A DNA stretch of 64,000 bases from WRAU01 sp964277385 (GCA_964277385.1 OZ195520.1:1178001-1242000), one strand, 5' to 3'. Numbered from the stretch's first letter, positions 9,947-19,000 are shown. Notes: generated by a model from the letters alone, not told the origin. Numbers and translations are program-made.

Positions 9947-10816
9947 CTAGGCAATTTTAACCTTATTAACCATAATATCTATAATATTACCAAGCTCTAA
10001 TTTTAAATTTTTTCTATGAACAACCATATCTACCATTCCACGATCAAGAAGATATTCTGCTGTTTGAAATCCCTCTGGTAATTTTTTTCTTATAGTTTGC
10101 TCAATAACACGAGCTCCTGCGAATCCTATCATAGCTTTAGGTTCTGCAATATGAATATCTCCCAACATAGCAAAAGATGCTGTTACACCACCAGTTGTAG
10201 GATGGCTAAGTATAACGATATAAGGTAATTTATTTTCATTCAACATTTCTACAGCAATTGAAGTTTTAGCCATTTGCATTAAAGATATCATTCCTTCTTG
10301 CATTCTAGCACCACCTGATGCTGAAACAATGACAAAAGGAACTTTTTTTTCAATTGCAAAATTAACAGAAGCAACAAATCCCTCACCAAAAGCGCTACCC
10401 ATAGAACCACCCATAAAGAAAAAATTCATAACTCCAATAACAGCAAAATTACCATTAATTTTTCCATATCCAGCTATAAAAGCATCTTCCTGTCCCGTTT
10501 TTTTTCTATATTCTTTTATTCTATCAATATACTTTCCTTTATCTTTAAATTTTAATGGGTCTTCTAACCCTTTTGGTAAATCAATTTTTATGTACTTAGA
10601 ATCATCAAATAATAGCTCTAATCTTTTTTCTACAGGCAAAAAGAAATGATACTCACAGTTAGTACAAACTTCATCATTTTTTATTAAGTCTTTCTTAAAC
10701 AACAAAGCTGAACAATTAGGACATTTTAACCATAAATTATCTGGGATGTCCTTTAATTTTGTGCCAGCAGATGCATAATCAACTGTTTTATTTCTTAATT
10801 TGTTAATCCAGTTCAT
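9947..10816 (-). CDS. accD: Acetyl-CoA carboxylase carboxyltransferase subunit beta (AccD)
   Basis: AccD is the beta half of the carboxyltransferase that makes malonyl-CoA, the first step of fatty acid synthesis. The N-terminal zinc ribbon is intact, with Cys at 32, 35 (CPNC) and 51, 54 (CTNC). The crotonase-fold body follows, with SASGGARMQEGMISLMQMAK and HPTTGGVTASFAMLGD forming the active-site region. The length of 289 residues is normal, and the N-terminal MNWINKL is typical of the alphaproteobacterial protein. The rpsA terminator lies just upstream, so it probably has its own promoter. Confidence 0.96.
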   Translation of the reverse strand: MNWINKLRNKTVDYASAGTKLKDIPDNLWLKCPNCSALLFKKDLIKNDEVCTNCEYHFFLPVEKRLELLFDDSKYIKIDLPKGLEDPLKFKDKGKYIDRIKEYRKKTGQEDAFIAGYGKINGNFAVIGVMNFFFMGGSMGSAFGEGFVASVNFAIEKKVPFVIVSASGGARMQEGMISLMQMAKTSIAVEMLNENKLPYIVILSHPTTGGVTASFAMLGDIHIAEPKAMIGFAGARVIEQTIRKKLPEGFQTAEYLLDRGMVDMVVHRKNLKLELGNIIDIMVNKVKIA

Positions 10817-10871
10817 ATATTGTTATCTCCAAAAAATTTAAGGAATATATTGTAATATCATAGCATATTTC

Positions 10872-10912
10872 AAAAAAATAGCATAAAACATTATTAGATG
10901 TTTTATGCTATT
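10872..10912 (-). terminator. Rho-independent terminator of rpsA
   Basis: A 15-bp perfect inverted repeat (10877-10891 with 10898-10912) with a 6-base loop is followed, on the minus strand, by a run of seven T (forward A at 10872-10878). It lies just after the rpsA stop, so it should end the aroA-cmk-rpsA transcript. Confidence 0.85.
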
Positions 10913-10929
10913 AGGACTTTATTTCAAAA

Positions 10930-12624
10930 CTACTTAGTTTCTTGTTCTTTTTTACTCATAGCTTCAGCAAAAACATCTGCTAAAGAAGAAGAACTATCAC
11001 TTCCTGTACTCATGCTTTTCTTTTGTTCTATAACTTCTAGGCTTTTTACAGATAAAGAAATCATTCTAGTATTAGAATTAACTTGTAATACCAAAGCTTC
11101 TATATTATCTCCAATAGAATAATTTTCTATATTTCTATCTTCAGCATCTATAGATAAATCGGCACGTTTAATGAAACCAGTAACACCTGATTTAATTTCT
11201 ACCTCTAAACCATTTTCATTAGTAGCTGTAATTTTACACTTAACAACATCACCTTTTTTATACTCATCAAAAGCACCAGAATAAGGATCTTCTGTTAGAT
11301 GTTTAATACTTAAAAGAACTTTATCTTTTTCTAAATTATGTTTAATAATTTTTGCAGTTACTTTATTACCAACAATATAATCATTTAACATATCTTTATC
11401 TTTATTTTCCCAAGATAGATCAGAAAGTCTAATAAATCCTTCTATAGTATCATTTAGTTTAATAACTAAACCATTAGGATTAATTTCTTTAATTTCAACC
11501 TCAACAGTGCTACCTTCCGGATTCTTATTAGCATATTCTAACCAAGGATTAGAAGTACATTGTTTAATACTTAAATTGATTCTACGTTTTTTGATATCAA
11601 TTTCTAAAACTTTAACTTCTACTTCATCACCAAATTTATAATCAACTTTAGGATTGATATCTTTTTTAACCCAACTCATTTCACTGATATGAACTAAACC
11701 TTCAACTCCTTTAGCTAATTCTACAAATATACCGTAATCTGTAGTATTAGTAACTTTTACTTTGAAAGAACTTTCAACTTTATATTTTTCAACAACTTCA
11801 CCCCAAGGATCTTCTGTTAACTGTTTAATACCCAAAGAGATTCTTTTATTTTCTGGATTAATTTTAATTACTTTTAATTTTAAAGATTGATTTAGCTCTA
11901 AAACTTCTGAAGGATGATTTATTCTACTCCAAGAAATATCAGTAACATGTAGTAAACCATCTACATAGCCTAAATCTATGAAAGCGCCATACCCAGTAAT
12001 ATTTTTAACAACACCTTCTACTATTTGACCTTCTTCATACTGTTCTTGACCTTCTAGTTTACCTTCTGCATAGGATTTAGAAATAATAGCTTTTCTTGAA
12101 ACAACGATATTATATCTTTTTTTATCCATTTTTAAAATTTGCAATAATTGAGTAGTATTAACTAAAGAGTTAATATTTTTAATAGGACGAATATCTAATT
12201 GAGAACCTGGTAAGAAAGCTAATGTATCATTTATCATTACCGCAAACCCACCTTTGACTCTTTTAGATACAAAACCATTTACTGGAGTTCCTTCTAAATA
12301 TAACTTCTCAAGATCATGCCAAACTTCTTCTCTTTTAGCTTTTTCACGACTTAGCATGATATTTCCTGATAAGTCTTCGTATCTTTCTATATAAACTTCT
12401 ACTTCTTGACCAATTTCAAAAGCAGGAATTTCACCATCAGGTTTTTTAAACTCATTTAATAGAATTTTACCTTCAGATTTCAATCCAACATCAACAGTTA
12501 AGTAATAATTATCCATACCGATAATCACACCTTTAACTATTTGACCCTCAAAGTTTTTTACACCAGATATGCTTTGTTGGAATAAGTTTTCAAAACTTTC
12601 GTTATTAAAATTTTGTTGTTTCAT
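10930..12624 (-). CDS. rpsA: 30S ribosomal protein S1
   Basis: S1 holds mRNA at the 30S subunit and helps it unfold during initiation. The 564-residue protein contains six consecutive S1 (OB-fold) domains. The central ones are the clearest (EGQIVEGVVKNITGYGAFID, DYGIFVELAKGVEGLVHISE), and the first two are the more divergent ribosome-binding domains. The C-terminal tail is Ser- and Glu-rich. The order aroA-cmk-rpsA on one strand is the conserved alphaproteobacterial arrangement. A strong terminator follows the gene. Confidence 0.97.
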   Translation of the reverse strand: MKQQNFNNESFENLFQQSISGVKNFEGQIVKGVIIGMDNYYLTVDVGLKSEGKILLNEFKKPDGEIPAFEIGQEVEVYIERYEDLSGNIMLSREKAKREEVWHDLEKLYLEGTPVNGFVSKRVKGGFAVMINDTLAFLPGSQLDIRPIKNINSLVNTTQLLQILKMDKKRYNIVVSRKAIISKSYAEGKLEGQEQYEEGQIVEGVVKNITGYGAFIDLGYVDGLLHVTDISWSRINHPSEVLELNQSLKLKVIKINPENKRISLGIKQLTEDPWGEVVEKYKVESSFKVKVTNTTDYGIFVELAKGVEGLVHISEMSWVKKDINPKVDYKFGDEVEVKVLEIDIKKRRINLSIKQCTSNPWLEYANKNPEGSTVEVEIKEINPNGLVIKLNDTIEGFIRLSDLSWENKDKDMLNDYIVGNKVTAKIIKHNLEKDKVLLSIKHLTEDPYSGAFDEYKKGDVVKCKITATNENGLEVEIKSGVTGFIKRADLSIDAEDRNIENYSIGDNIEALVLQVNSNTRMISLSVKSLEVIEQKKSMSTGSDSSSSLADVFAEAMSKKEQETK

Positions 12625-12707
12625 GTTAATTTATTTCCTTTATATTGTCTTGTTCAATGTATGTATACATTGAACATAAAGATTATAATATACCAAAAAT
12701 TTAAAAA

Positions 12708-13352
12708 TCACAATTTTTTTATTATAACCTTCTCTAAATAGCTAGCATACATAAGATTAAAAGTTTCTTGAATGTTGAGATTGGTATTATCTATTTCTAT
12801 TGCATCTTCAACTTTCTTTAATGCCCCTATTGCTCTATTTTTATCGTTTTCATCTCTTGTTTGTAAAGATTTATAAATTTCATCGTAAGCAATATTAGGA
12901 TCTATTTTTACTAATTCTTTGTATCTACGATTTGCTCTTTCTTTTAATGATGCACAAACATAAAACTTAATTTCAGCATTAGGACAAATCGTACTACCAA
13001 TATCTCTGCCATCTAATATTGCACCCTTTAACCCACTTGGAGGGTTGTTAGCGAAATTCACTTGAAATTTTAATAATGCTTTTCTTAAATCAATAATATT
13101 AGCTACTTTAGATGCCATCACAGCAATATCATCTCCTCTTAATTTTTCAGATAAAAAATCTTTTTCTGTAAGATTTTTAGCTATAGACACTATAATTTCA
13201 ATATTATCTAAAGCATTTTGCTGAAAAGCTAAATAAGATACGGCTCTATATAACAATCCGGTATCAAGATATGCAAAATTTAGTTTTTTTGCCAATAATT
13301 TTGAAGCTGTGCCTTTTCCAGAAGCAGATTCTCCATCTACGGCTATTATCAT
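12708..13352 (-). CDS. cmk: Cytidylate kinase (Cmk)
   Basis: Cmk phosphorylates CMP and dCMP with ATP. The 214-residue protein begins with the P-loop GESASGKGT (residues 7-15) and carries LDTGLLYRAVSYLA, the substrate-binding motif LDGRDIGSTICPNAEIKFYV, and the lid segment RANRRYKEL. The length is normal. It lies 23 bp after aroA and 83 bp before rpsA on the same strand. Confidence 0.96.
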   Translation of the reverse strand: MIIAVDGESASGKGTASKLLAKKLNFAYLDTGLLYRAVSYLAFQQNALDNIEIIVSIAKNLTEKDFLSEKLRGDDIAVMASKVANIIDLRKALLKFQVNFANNPPSGLKGAILDGRDIGSTICPNAEIKFYVCASLKERANRRYKELVKIDPNIAYDEIYKSLQTRDENDKNRAIGALKKVEDAIEIDNTNLNIQETFNLMYASYLEKVIIKKL

Positions 13353-13375
13353 TTTTGTACCTCTTAATATTTATT

Positions 13376-14701
13376 TTATTCTATTATTTCTAATTGCAAC
13401 CCTGTAGATTTTGCAACATCAAAAAAATTAGGAAAAGAAGTTGCAATACTATCACATCCTTTAACTTTTAGCGGTAGCTTACACTTGCTTCCTAAAATTA
13501 AAAAAGACATTGCTATACGATGATCTAAAAAAGATTCTACTTCAATTCCACCTTTTATTTCTTTTAATACACCATAGATTTTTAGAGAATCTTTGTTTTC
13601 TTCTAATTTTACACCTAATTTTTTTAAATTATAAGTCATAGATGAAACTCTATCGCTTTCTTTGTATCTTAATTCTTCTATATTGTTAAACTCTGTTATC
13701 CCTTCTGCAAAACAGGATACAATGAATAGTATAGGAAGCTCATCAATCATAGAAGTAACCAAATTAGGATCCACTTTAATTCCTTTTAATAATGAACTTT
13801 CTACAAATAAATCTCCAATTACTTCTCCCTGCAGTGATTTCAAATTTAAAATTTCTATTTTAGCTCCCATCTCTTTAAGAACTTTTAAAAAACCTGTTCT
13901 TAGAGGATTCATATTAACCTTTTTTATAAGAATTTTTGAGTTTTCTGTAATAATTGATAAAGCTATAAAAAAACTTGCTGAAGAAAAATCATTAGGTATG
14001 AAATATTCAGAAGGAGGTAAATTTTTTTGATTGTTATTTAAAGTAATTATTTTTTTATTACCATCAAAATCAATATTAATATTAACACCAAGATTAAACA
14101 TCATATTTTCTGTATGATCTCTACTAAGATCTGTTTCTATAATTTGAGTTTGCCCTTTAGCAAACAATCCTCCTAATAAAATTGCAGATTTTACTTGAGC
14201 AGAAGGAACATCTAATTGATAATTAATACCTTTTAACTGATTACCTATGATTTTTAAAGGAAGCCTATTATCTCTTTGTGTAAATTTTGCCTCCATTAAT
14301 TCTAAAGGTCTTATTACTCTTAGCATAGGCCTTTTAATTAAAGATTCATCTCCTGTAATAATAGAAATTTTCCCTTCAATACCAGCTAAAACACCAGAAA
14401 TTAATCTACAAGAAGTTCCAGAATTTCCCATATAAAAATTATCTTTTTTTTTACTAAAAGAGTAAAATCCTTGAGATTCTACAATATGTTCACCATTTTT
14501 CTTAATTATATTTACTTCAAGACTTTTAAAACAATTAATTGTATTAAAAACATCTTCAGAATTTAATAGATTCACAATTTTACTTGTTCCTTTAGACATA
14601 GAAGACAAAATAATAGCCCTATGCGAAATAGACTTATCTGGAAATCCCGATAATTCACCCTTAATATTTTTTGATTTATAAGATAAAATAACCCTCATCA
14701 A
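13376..14701 (-). CDS. aroA: 3-phosphoshikimate 1-carboxyvinyltransferase (EPSP synthase, AroA)
   Basis: AroA makes EPSP from shikimate-3-phosphate and PEP in aromatic amino acid and folate-precursor synthesis. The 441-residue protein shows DKSISHR (22-28), GNSGTSCRL (92-100), SLIKRPMLRVIRPL, VPSAQVKSAILL, the class II-type motif SRDHTENM, and ELRYKESDRVSSM with LDHRIAMSF at the end. The SAQVKS and R-D-H-T-E strings put it nearer the Agrobacterium CP4 (class II) group than the E. coli type. Shikimate genes are absent from Rickettsia and Anaplasmataceae, so its presence says this lineage is metabolically richer, or that chorismate feeds folate synthesis with folC. Two ATG codons in a row open the gene. 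Confidence 0.95.
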   Translation of the reverse strand: MMRVILSYKSKNIKGELSGFPDKSISHRAIILSSMSKGTSKIVNLLNSEDVFNTINCFKSLEVNIIKKNGEHIVESQGFYSFSKKKDNFYMGNSGTSCRLISGVLAGIEGKISIITGDESLIKRPMLRVIRPLELMEAKFTQRDNRLPLKIIGNQLKGINYQLDVPSAQVKSAILLGGLFAKGQTQIIETDLSRDHTENMMFNLGVNINIDFDGNKKIITLNNNQKNLPPSEYFIPNDFSSASFFIALSIITENSKILIKKVNMNPLRTGFLKVLKEMGAKIEILNLKSLQGEVIGDLFVESSLLKGIKVDPNLVTSMIDELPILFIVSCFAEGITEFNNIEELRYKESDRVSSMTYNLKKLGVKLEENKDSLKIYGVLKEIKGGIEVESFLDHRIAMSFLILGSKCKLPLKVKGCDSIATSFPNFFDVAKSTGLQLEIIE

Positions 14702-14752
14702 AAACTCTCTAAAAAACTCTCTAAATTTTATAAACTTTCATTATTTTTAATA

Positions 14753-14794
14753 ATATTAACATTTTTTCTTTCCATATTAACATTTTTTCTTTCC
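14753..14794. repeat. 21-bp direct repeat, two tandem copies
   Basis: The 21-mer starting atattaacattttttctttc occurs twice back to back (14753-14773 and 14774-14794) in the divergent spacer between aroA and tRNA-Ala. The copies are identical. This suggests slippage or a duplicated regulatory site; no function is evident. Confidence 0.8.
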
Positions 14795-14848
14795 AAGATG
14801 CAATATATTATATAATATATTAATGTAATAGAATTATGTTTTGTGATT

Positions 14849-14924
14849 GGGGTCTTAGCTCAGCTGGTAGAGTACTACAATGGCATTGTAGGGGTCAGGG
14901 GTTCGACTCCCCTAGGCTCCACCA
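14849..14924 (+). tRNA. tRNA-Ala (anticodon GGC)
   Basis: The 76-nt cloverleaf has acceptor arms GGGGTCT and AGGCTCC, with A plus an encoded CCA at the 3' end. The D arm is AGCTCAGCTGGTAGAGT. The anticodon stem CTACA/TGTAG encloses loop ATGGCAT (anticodon GGC), and the T arm is CAGGGGTTCGACTCCCCTA. It lies 47 bp upstream of an exported protein gene on the same strand. Confidence 0.97.
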
Positions 14925-14970
14925 ATTTAGAAATTCATAACATGAAAAATAAAAGCGAGAAAACATTATA

Positions 14971-15939
14971 ATGATTAAGCATCTATTGGATAAAATATCC
15001 AAATTAAGCATTATAACATTGGTTATATTAATATCTTCTACAAATGTTCATGCTGTTGGTAATAAAATATCAACCTTTGAAACAACTGAAGTATCTATAA
15101 CTAACCAAAGGTTTGTTTTTATGGAATCTTACGGATCCATTGAGGATAATTTTGATGATATATTTAGGGAAGTGAAAGATTTTATCTCTCAAAATGGCGC
15201 TACATCTTATCGTAAAGCAATACTATATTTAGATTATAGCGTGGCAAAAACTAATCCTAATATATTTAAATCTGCCATAAATATAGATGGCACCATAATG
15301 TCTTATTTAAAAGATACTTATGGAGAATCTACATTAAAATCATATAGAAAAGTTTTAGTTGGTTATTTAGTTCCTCCTACTTTTTTCATTAACAAAAGAG
15401 ATCCTTTTAAGGAGTATGTATTTAAAGGAATAAGAGTACAAACTTTTCAATCTATGGATAAAGATGAAAAAACTCCAATTAGTGTTATTTTTCAAAATGC
15501 AATAGAACAAACAGACGAATCTGAACAAACAGATGCTTATACTAAACCTCATAGACTATTTGATAAAGTTACAATGCTTAACTACCTTAACCTTACTGTG
15601 AATGAATCAAAGTATATCGGTATGATGGAAATGTATGATGAAAAATTAAAAGTTTATACTTTTATGGCAATACCTGGTAACATAGATAATTTTAAGGAAA
15701 TTGCTACACTATCTACTAACATGACCTTTCAAAGACGTCCTGAGGTAGAAATAAAAGAAGAAAAACCTGGTTATTTAAAAGAGGGAGATCGTATACCTAC
15801 TAATACTACACCTACTAATACTACACCTACTAATACTACACCTACTAATACTACACCTACTAATACTACACCTACTAATACTACACCTACTAATACTACA
15901 CCTACTAATACTAATACACCTACTAACAATAACCAGTAA
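14971..15939 (+). CDS. Exported protein of unknown function with C-terminal PTNTT repeats
   Basis: I do not recognise the family. The 322-residue protein has an N-terminal signal peptide (about residues 1-28, ending STNVHA), a globular region of about 230 residues with mixed alpha/beta character and no cysteines, and a low-complexity tail from residue 276. The tail has seven exact copies of PTNTT, a degenerate eighth and PTNNNQ. A Thr/Pro/Asn tail of this type usually forms an extended stalk or a glycosylation site; that is inference. It follows tRNA-Ala closely and is followed by two lipoprotein genes, making a small cluster of exported proteins. The start is a plain ATG with GCGAGAAAA upstream. 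Confidence 0.75.
   Translation: MIKHLLDKISKLSIITLVILISSTNVHAVGNKISTFETTEVSITNQRFVFMESYGSIEDNFDDIFREVKDFISQNGATSYRKAILYLDYSVAKTNPNIFKSAINIDGTIMSYLKDTYGESTLKSYRKVLVGYLVPPTFFINKRDPFKEYVFKGIRVQTFQSMDKDEKTPISVIFQNAIEQTDESEQTDAYTKPHRLFDKVTMLNYLNLTVNESKYIGMMEMYDEKLKVYTFMAIPGNIDNFKEIATLSTNMTFQRRPEVEIKEEKPGYLKEGDRIPTNTTPTNTTPTNTTPTNTTPTNTTPTNTTPTNTTPTNTNTPTNNNQ
15796..15915 (+). repeat. 15-bp in-frame minisatellite (PTNTT array)
   Basis: The 15-mer cctactaatactaca occurs seven times in perfect tandem (15796-15900), followed by an eighth copy that differs at its last bases. The unit is a multiple of three, so copy number can change without shifting the frame. Exact identity between the copies points to recent expansion or ongoing slippage. 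Confidence 0.95.
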
Positions 15940-15981
15940 CTATATTTTTTGAAATTGATGGAAAATGGGAAATAAATCTTT

Positions 15982-16299
15982 ATGATTAAACTTAAACATT
16001 CTATAATTATTTTTATTTTTGTATTATCATTGCTTGTAACTTCTTGTGGAACAGTTTATAAACAGTCATTTGTTAAAAACACTGGAAAAATTGATTATTA
16101 TGTACTTTTTTTAGATAGCATGGGTTTATTTATTTTTATTTTCCCTGGAGTTATTGCTTTAAGTGTTGATTATGCAACTGGAACTTTATTTTTAACAGAA
16201 GAACAAGAAAAATCAAGAAATTATCCTCTTGAACCTGAGAAAATTAGGTCTTTAGTTTTGTATAATAAATATGAAAATTCGCCTAATAAAAAGATTTAA
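15982..16299 (+). CDS. Small lipoprotein, YceK/YidQ-like
   Basis: The 105-residue protein has a lysine-rich start, a hydrophobic core and a lipobox VTSC with the lipidated Cys at 22. The mature part contains YVLFLDSMGLFIFIFPGVIA, then LSVDYATGTLFL. The pattern of a hydrophobic Asp-Ser-(Ile/Met)-Gly helix followed by a xD(Y/H)xxGTL(F/Y)L turn is common in small proteobacterial lipoproteins related to YceK/YidQ (DUF1375). Function is unknown. It is a diverged tandem paralogue of the next gene. The window also encodes Lgt, which would lipidate it. Confidence 0.75.
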   Translation: MIKLKHSIIIFIFVLSLLVTSCGTVYKQSFVKNTGKIDYYVLFLDSMGLFIFIFPGVIALSVDYATGTLFLTEEQEKSRNYPLEPEKIRSLVLYNKYENSPNKKI

Positions 16300-16357
16300 G
16301 AGACAAATTGATATTAAATTATAAATTAAAAATAAGAAACAAATAGGAATCTACTTT

Positions 16358-16687
16358 ATGTTAAAAAAAATTGCTCTTTTAGTAACTGCTTTTATGCTTT
16401 TCTTTATAACTTCTTGTGGTACTATATTAAAGCCTGGTCAGATAAATCGCTCACATAGTTCTAGTCTTGATATAACTGTTGTTGTTTTAGATTCTATTGG
16501 TTTAATATTTTTATTAGTTCCTGGTATTATAGCTTTTGCTATAGATCATGTGAACGGTACTTTATATTTACCTAAAGGACAGCTATATTTAAGTGATTCT
16601 TCTATTGATGGTGTTTATGATACATTAATTGCTAATGGATACGATTTAACAAAAGAACAACTTGAAAAAGCTATGGCTAACGGTTAA
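16358..16687 (+). CDS. Small lipoprotein, YceK/YidQ-like (second paralogue)
   Basis: The 109-residue protein has a signal peptide ending in the lipobox ITSC, with Cys at 20. The mature part has TVVVLDSIGLIFLLVPGIIA followed by FAIDHVNGTLYLPKGQLYLS, the same core as the gene 58 bp upstream, so the pair arose by duplication. The C-terminal 25 residues (IDGVYDTLIANGYDLTKEQL) are not shared and look like a small helical extension. Function is unknown. Confidence 0.75.
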   Translation: MLKKIALLVTAFMLFFITSCGTILKPGQINRSHSSSLDITVVVLDSIGLIFLLVPGIIAFAIDHVNGTLYLPKGQLYLSDSSIDGVYDTLIANGYDLTKEQLEKAMANG

Positions 16688-17038
16688 TTTGAATTAAATT
16701 AAAATTTTCATCTCTATTTTTTTAATTAATTTATAGTTTAATAATACCATATTCTTTATTATTTTAGGAGTTTATTATTTTACCGATGAGACCGTGAATT
16801 AAAAATATTGCAACCATAAACTTAACTCAACGGTAACACTGTTCATAACTACCTCAAAATTTGTTGTAATTATCTATTATTATAGTTACATATTTTATAA
16901 AAATGATTTTGTTTTGTATGTTTTTGTATATATTGCTATTATTGTTTTTAAGCAGTTTTAACAATAATCTAGCTACCTAAGTTTAATTTTAAAACAAGAG
17001 ATTATATTAAAATATACATCTCTTGCATAAAATAGTTT
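16688..17038. other. Gene-free spacer, 351 bp
   Basis: This is an AT-rich spacer between convergent genes. I see no open frame or RNA fold in it other than a hairpin at 16991-17025 that may terminate the M20 peptidase gene. Confidence 0.5.
16991..17025 (-). terminator. Probable terminator of the M20 peptidase gene
   Basis: The arms CAAGAGAT (16995-17002) and ATCTCTTG (17018-17025) pair perfectly and extend through ATATT/AATAT pairs. On the minus strand the stem is followed by four T. The short T run makes this moderate evidence. Confidence 0.55.
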
Positions 17039-18172
17039 CTATTTTCTACTATTTAGCTTCATTAAAACTTTATTCAAAACATCTATTTTAGGTTGAATAC
17101 TATCTAAATATAATACTTCTAAATCGGGATTATGCCAACCCATTCCTAAAGGACCTAACCCATCAATTGTTGGAACTCCTAAATAAGAGGAGAAATTACC
17201 ATCAGAACCACCACCACTAGAAATAACATCTAATTTTTGTCCTGATTCCTTAGCCGATTCTAATATAATATTTTCTAACCACTGACTTTCTGACCCATTA
17301 TTCATTGGAGGTTTGAATGAATCTTGAATTAACTCAATGCTTACACCTTTAGTAATAGGATTGGCAATAAAACTATTAATTTTTTCTATCATAGATTTTT
17401 GAGAATCCATATCAAAATATCTAATTTCAAACTCTAATTCAGCATAATCAGAAACAACATTGCAAGCAGTACCACCATTCACTTTACCCACATTCATTGT
17501 AGTATCCAGCTCTTTATTAGTAATTTCAGCAAGCCTTAATACAAAATGAGACATCTCTTCAATAGCAGAAGCTCCTTCCGAAGGAACAGAAGCATGTGCA
17601 GATAATCCTTTAAATTTAGCTGTAAACCTAGAAATTCCTTTTCTTTTATTAACTATAGCATCAGGAAATCCAGCAGACTCCATAACCAAAGCACATTTTG
17701 CTCTTTTAATATAGCTTTCCATAAAACTTTCAGAATAAACAGAGCTTATTTCCTCATCTGGATTACAAAGAAAACACAAAGATAAATTATCTAATACTTC
17801 TTTATCTAAATCATAAAAAGTATGAAAAGCGATTAGTAGCCCAGATTTCATATCAATACTACCTAAACCATGCACATTATTTCCTTCTACTCTCATTGGA
17901 TATTTTGCTACCATACCTTTTTTATAAACCGTATCCATATGACCTATTATCACAACATCATAATAATCAACATTTGGTTTGTTTGTTGCTATAAGCAATG
18001 GTCCTACTTTATCTGATACTTTAATTTGTTTAGTGGTAAAATTAACATCCTTAAAGTAACCTTCTAAAATATTTGCAATTTTTGATACACCTTCTACATC
18101 GTAAGTACCACAATCTATATCAATTAACTCTTTTAATTGTAATAAAAATTTATCTTTATTAAACATAAACAA
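17039..18172 (-). CDS. M20 family metallopeptidase (glutamate carboxypeptidase / CPG2-like)
   Basis: This is a zinc exopeptidase related to Pseudomonas carboxypeptidase G2, which removes C-terminal glutamate from peptides or folates. The metal-site residues are all visible: H78 in GHMDTVY, bridging D107 in GSIDMK, catalytic E140/E141 in PDEEIS, E165 in MESAG and H347 in GMGWHNP. The dimerisation domain lies between about residues 180 and 290 (FKGLSAHASVPSEGASAIEE). The 377-residue protein has no signal peptide, so it probably acts in the cytoplasm on imported peptides; the substrate cannot be assigned. It is a single gene opposite to rplU-rpmA. Confidence 0.88.
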   Translation of the reverse strand: MFMFNKDKFLLQLKELIDIDCGTYDVEGVSKIANILEGYFKDVNFTTKQIKVSDKVGPLLIATNKPNVDYYDVVIIGHMDTVYKKGMVAKYPMRVEGNNVHGLGSIDMKSGLLIAFHTFYDLDKEVLDNLSLCFLCNPDEEISSVYSESFMESYIKRAKCALVMESAGFPDAIVNKRKGISRFTAKFKGLSAHASVPSEGASAIEEMSHFVLRLAEITNKELDTTMNVGKVNGGTACNVVSDYAELEFEIRYFDMDSQKSMIEKINSFIANPITKGVSIELIQDSFKPPMNNGSESQWLENIILESAKESGQKLDVISSGGGSDGNFSSYLGVPTIDGLGPLGMGWHNPDLEVLYLDSIQPKIDVLNKVLMKLNSRK

Positions 18173-18343
18173 GACTCCAAATAATAAAAATTAAATTATT
18201 TTGTTGATTCTGTAACTAATATTAATTATATTCTATTGTAAGATAAATAAGTAACATTTTTTGTGTATATTAATTATAGTTTTTTGTGCTTATAAAAATA
18301 AACACAACAAAAACATAGTTAACCTAAAAGGAAAGAGAATAAT

Positions 18344-18652
18344 ATGTTTGCAGTAATTAAATTAGCCGGTTCTCAATACAGGGTTAAAAAAAACGACATC
18401 ATAAAAGTAAATAAACTAAATTCTGAAGTTGGTAAAGAATTTATAATAAACGATGTTTTATCTTTAATTGATGGTTCTGAAATAAAATTAGGAACTCCTA
18501 CTTTAGAAAATGCCTCGGTAACAGCAAAAGTTATTGAACAAGGTAGAGATAAAAAAGTTATTGTTTTCAAGAAAAGAAGAAGAAAACATCACAAAAGAAA
18601 AAATGGTCATAGACAATACATTTCTATGGTTGAAATTTTAGATATTAAATAA
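18344..18652 (+). CDS. rplU: 50S ribosomal protein L21
   Basis: L21 binds 23S rRNA in the large subunit. The 102-residue protein has the typical start MFAVIKLAGSQYRVKKNDII and the basic C-terminal segment KKRRRKHHKRKNGHRQ. AAAGGAAAGAG lies upstream as ribosome-binding site. It is followed 25 bp later by rpmA, the near-universal partner. Confidence 0.97.
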   Translation: MFAVIKLAGSQYRVKKNDIIKVNKLNSEVGKEFIINDVLSLIDGSEIKLGTPTLENASVTAKVIEQGRDKKVIVFKKRRRKHHKRKNGHRQYISMVEILDIK

Positions 18653-18677
18653 GTAAAACTAATTAAGGAGAACAGCA

Positions 18678-18932
18678 ATGGCACATAAGAAAGCCGGTGG
18701 TAGTTCAAGAAACGGAAGAGACTCAGAAGGTAGAAGACTGGGTGTTAAAAAATTCGGTGGAGAACAGGTTATAATTGGTAATATTATTGTTAGACAAAGA
18801 GGAACTAAATTCCATCCTGGTAAAAATGTAGGAATGGGTAGAGATCACACTTTATTTGCACTAGAAGATGGAGCTGTTTTTTTCTCTAAATTGAAAGGCA
18901 GAAGTATAGTTAATATTATACCTACTGCATAA
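18678..18932 (+). CDS. rpmA: 50S ribosomal protein L27
   Basis: L27 reaches the peptidyl-transferase centre with its N-terminus. The 84-residue protein starts [20 protein letters not shown] and contains the conserved [20 protein letters not shown]. The Shine-Dalgarno AAGGAGA is strong. A terminator hairpin follows at 18965-19000, so rplU-rpmA form a closed operon. Confidence 0.97.
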   Translation: MAHKKAGGSSRNGRDSEGRRLGVKKFGGEQVIIGNIIVRQRGTKFHPGKNVGMGRDHTLFALEDGAVFFSKLKGRSIVNIIPTA

Positions 18933-18964
18933 TTACTATTACTCTTTTCCGAACATATATAAGC

Positions 18965-19000
18965 AAAAATCTATATTAGTTGTTCTTTTATAGATTTTTT
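18965..19000 (+). terminator. Terminator of rplU-rpmA
   Basis: An 11-bp inverted repeat (AAAAATCTATA at 18965-18975 with TATAGATTTTT at 18989-18999) has a 13-base loop and ends in a T run. It lies 33 bp after the rpmA stop. The rest of 18933-19274 holds no gene that I can see. Confidence 0.75.

Noticed and set aside
15796..15915. Possible CRISPR-like array
   Set aside because: The units are 15 bp, contiguous and without spacers, and are translated in frame as PTNTT. It is a minisatellite. No CRISPR array or cas gene is seen in the window.
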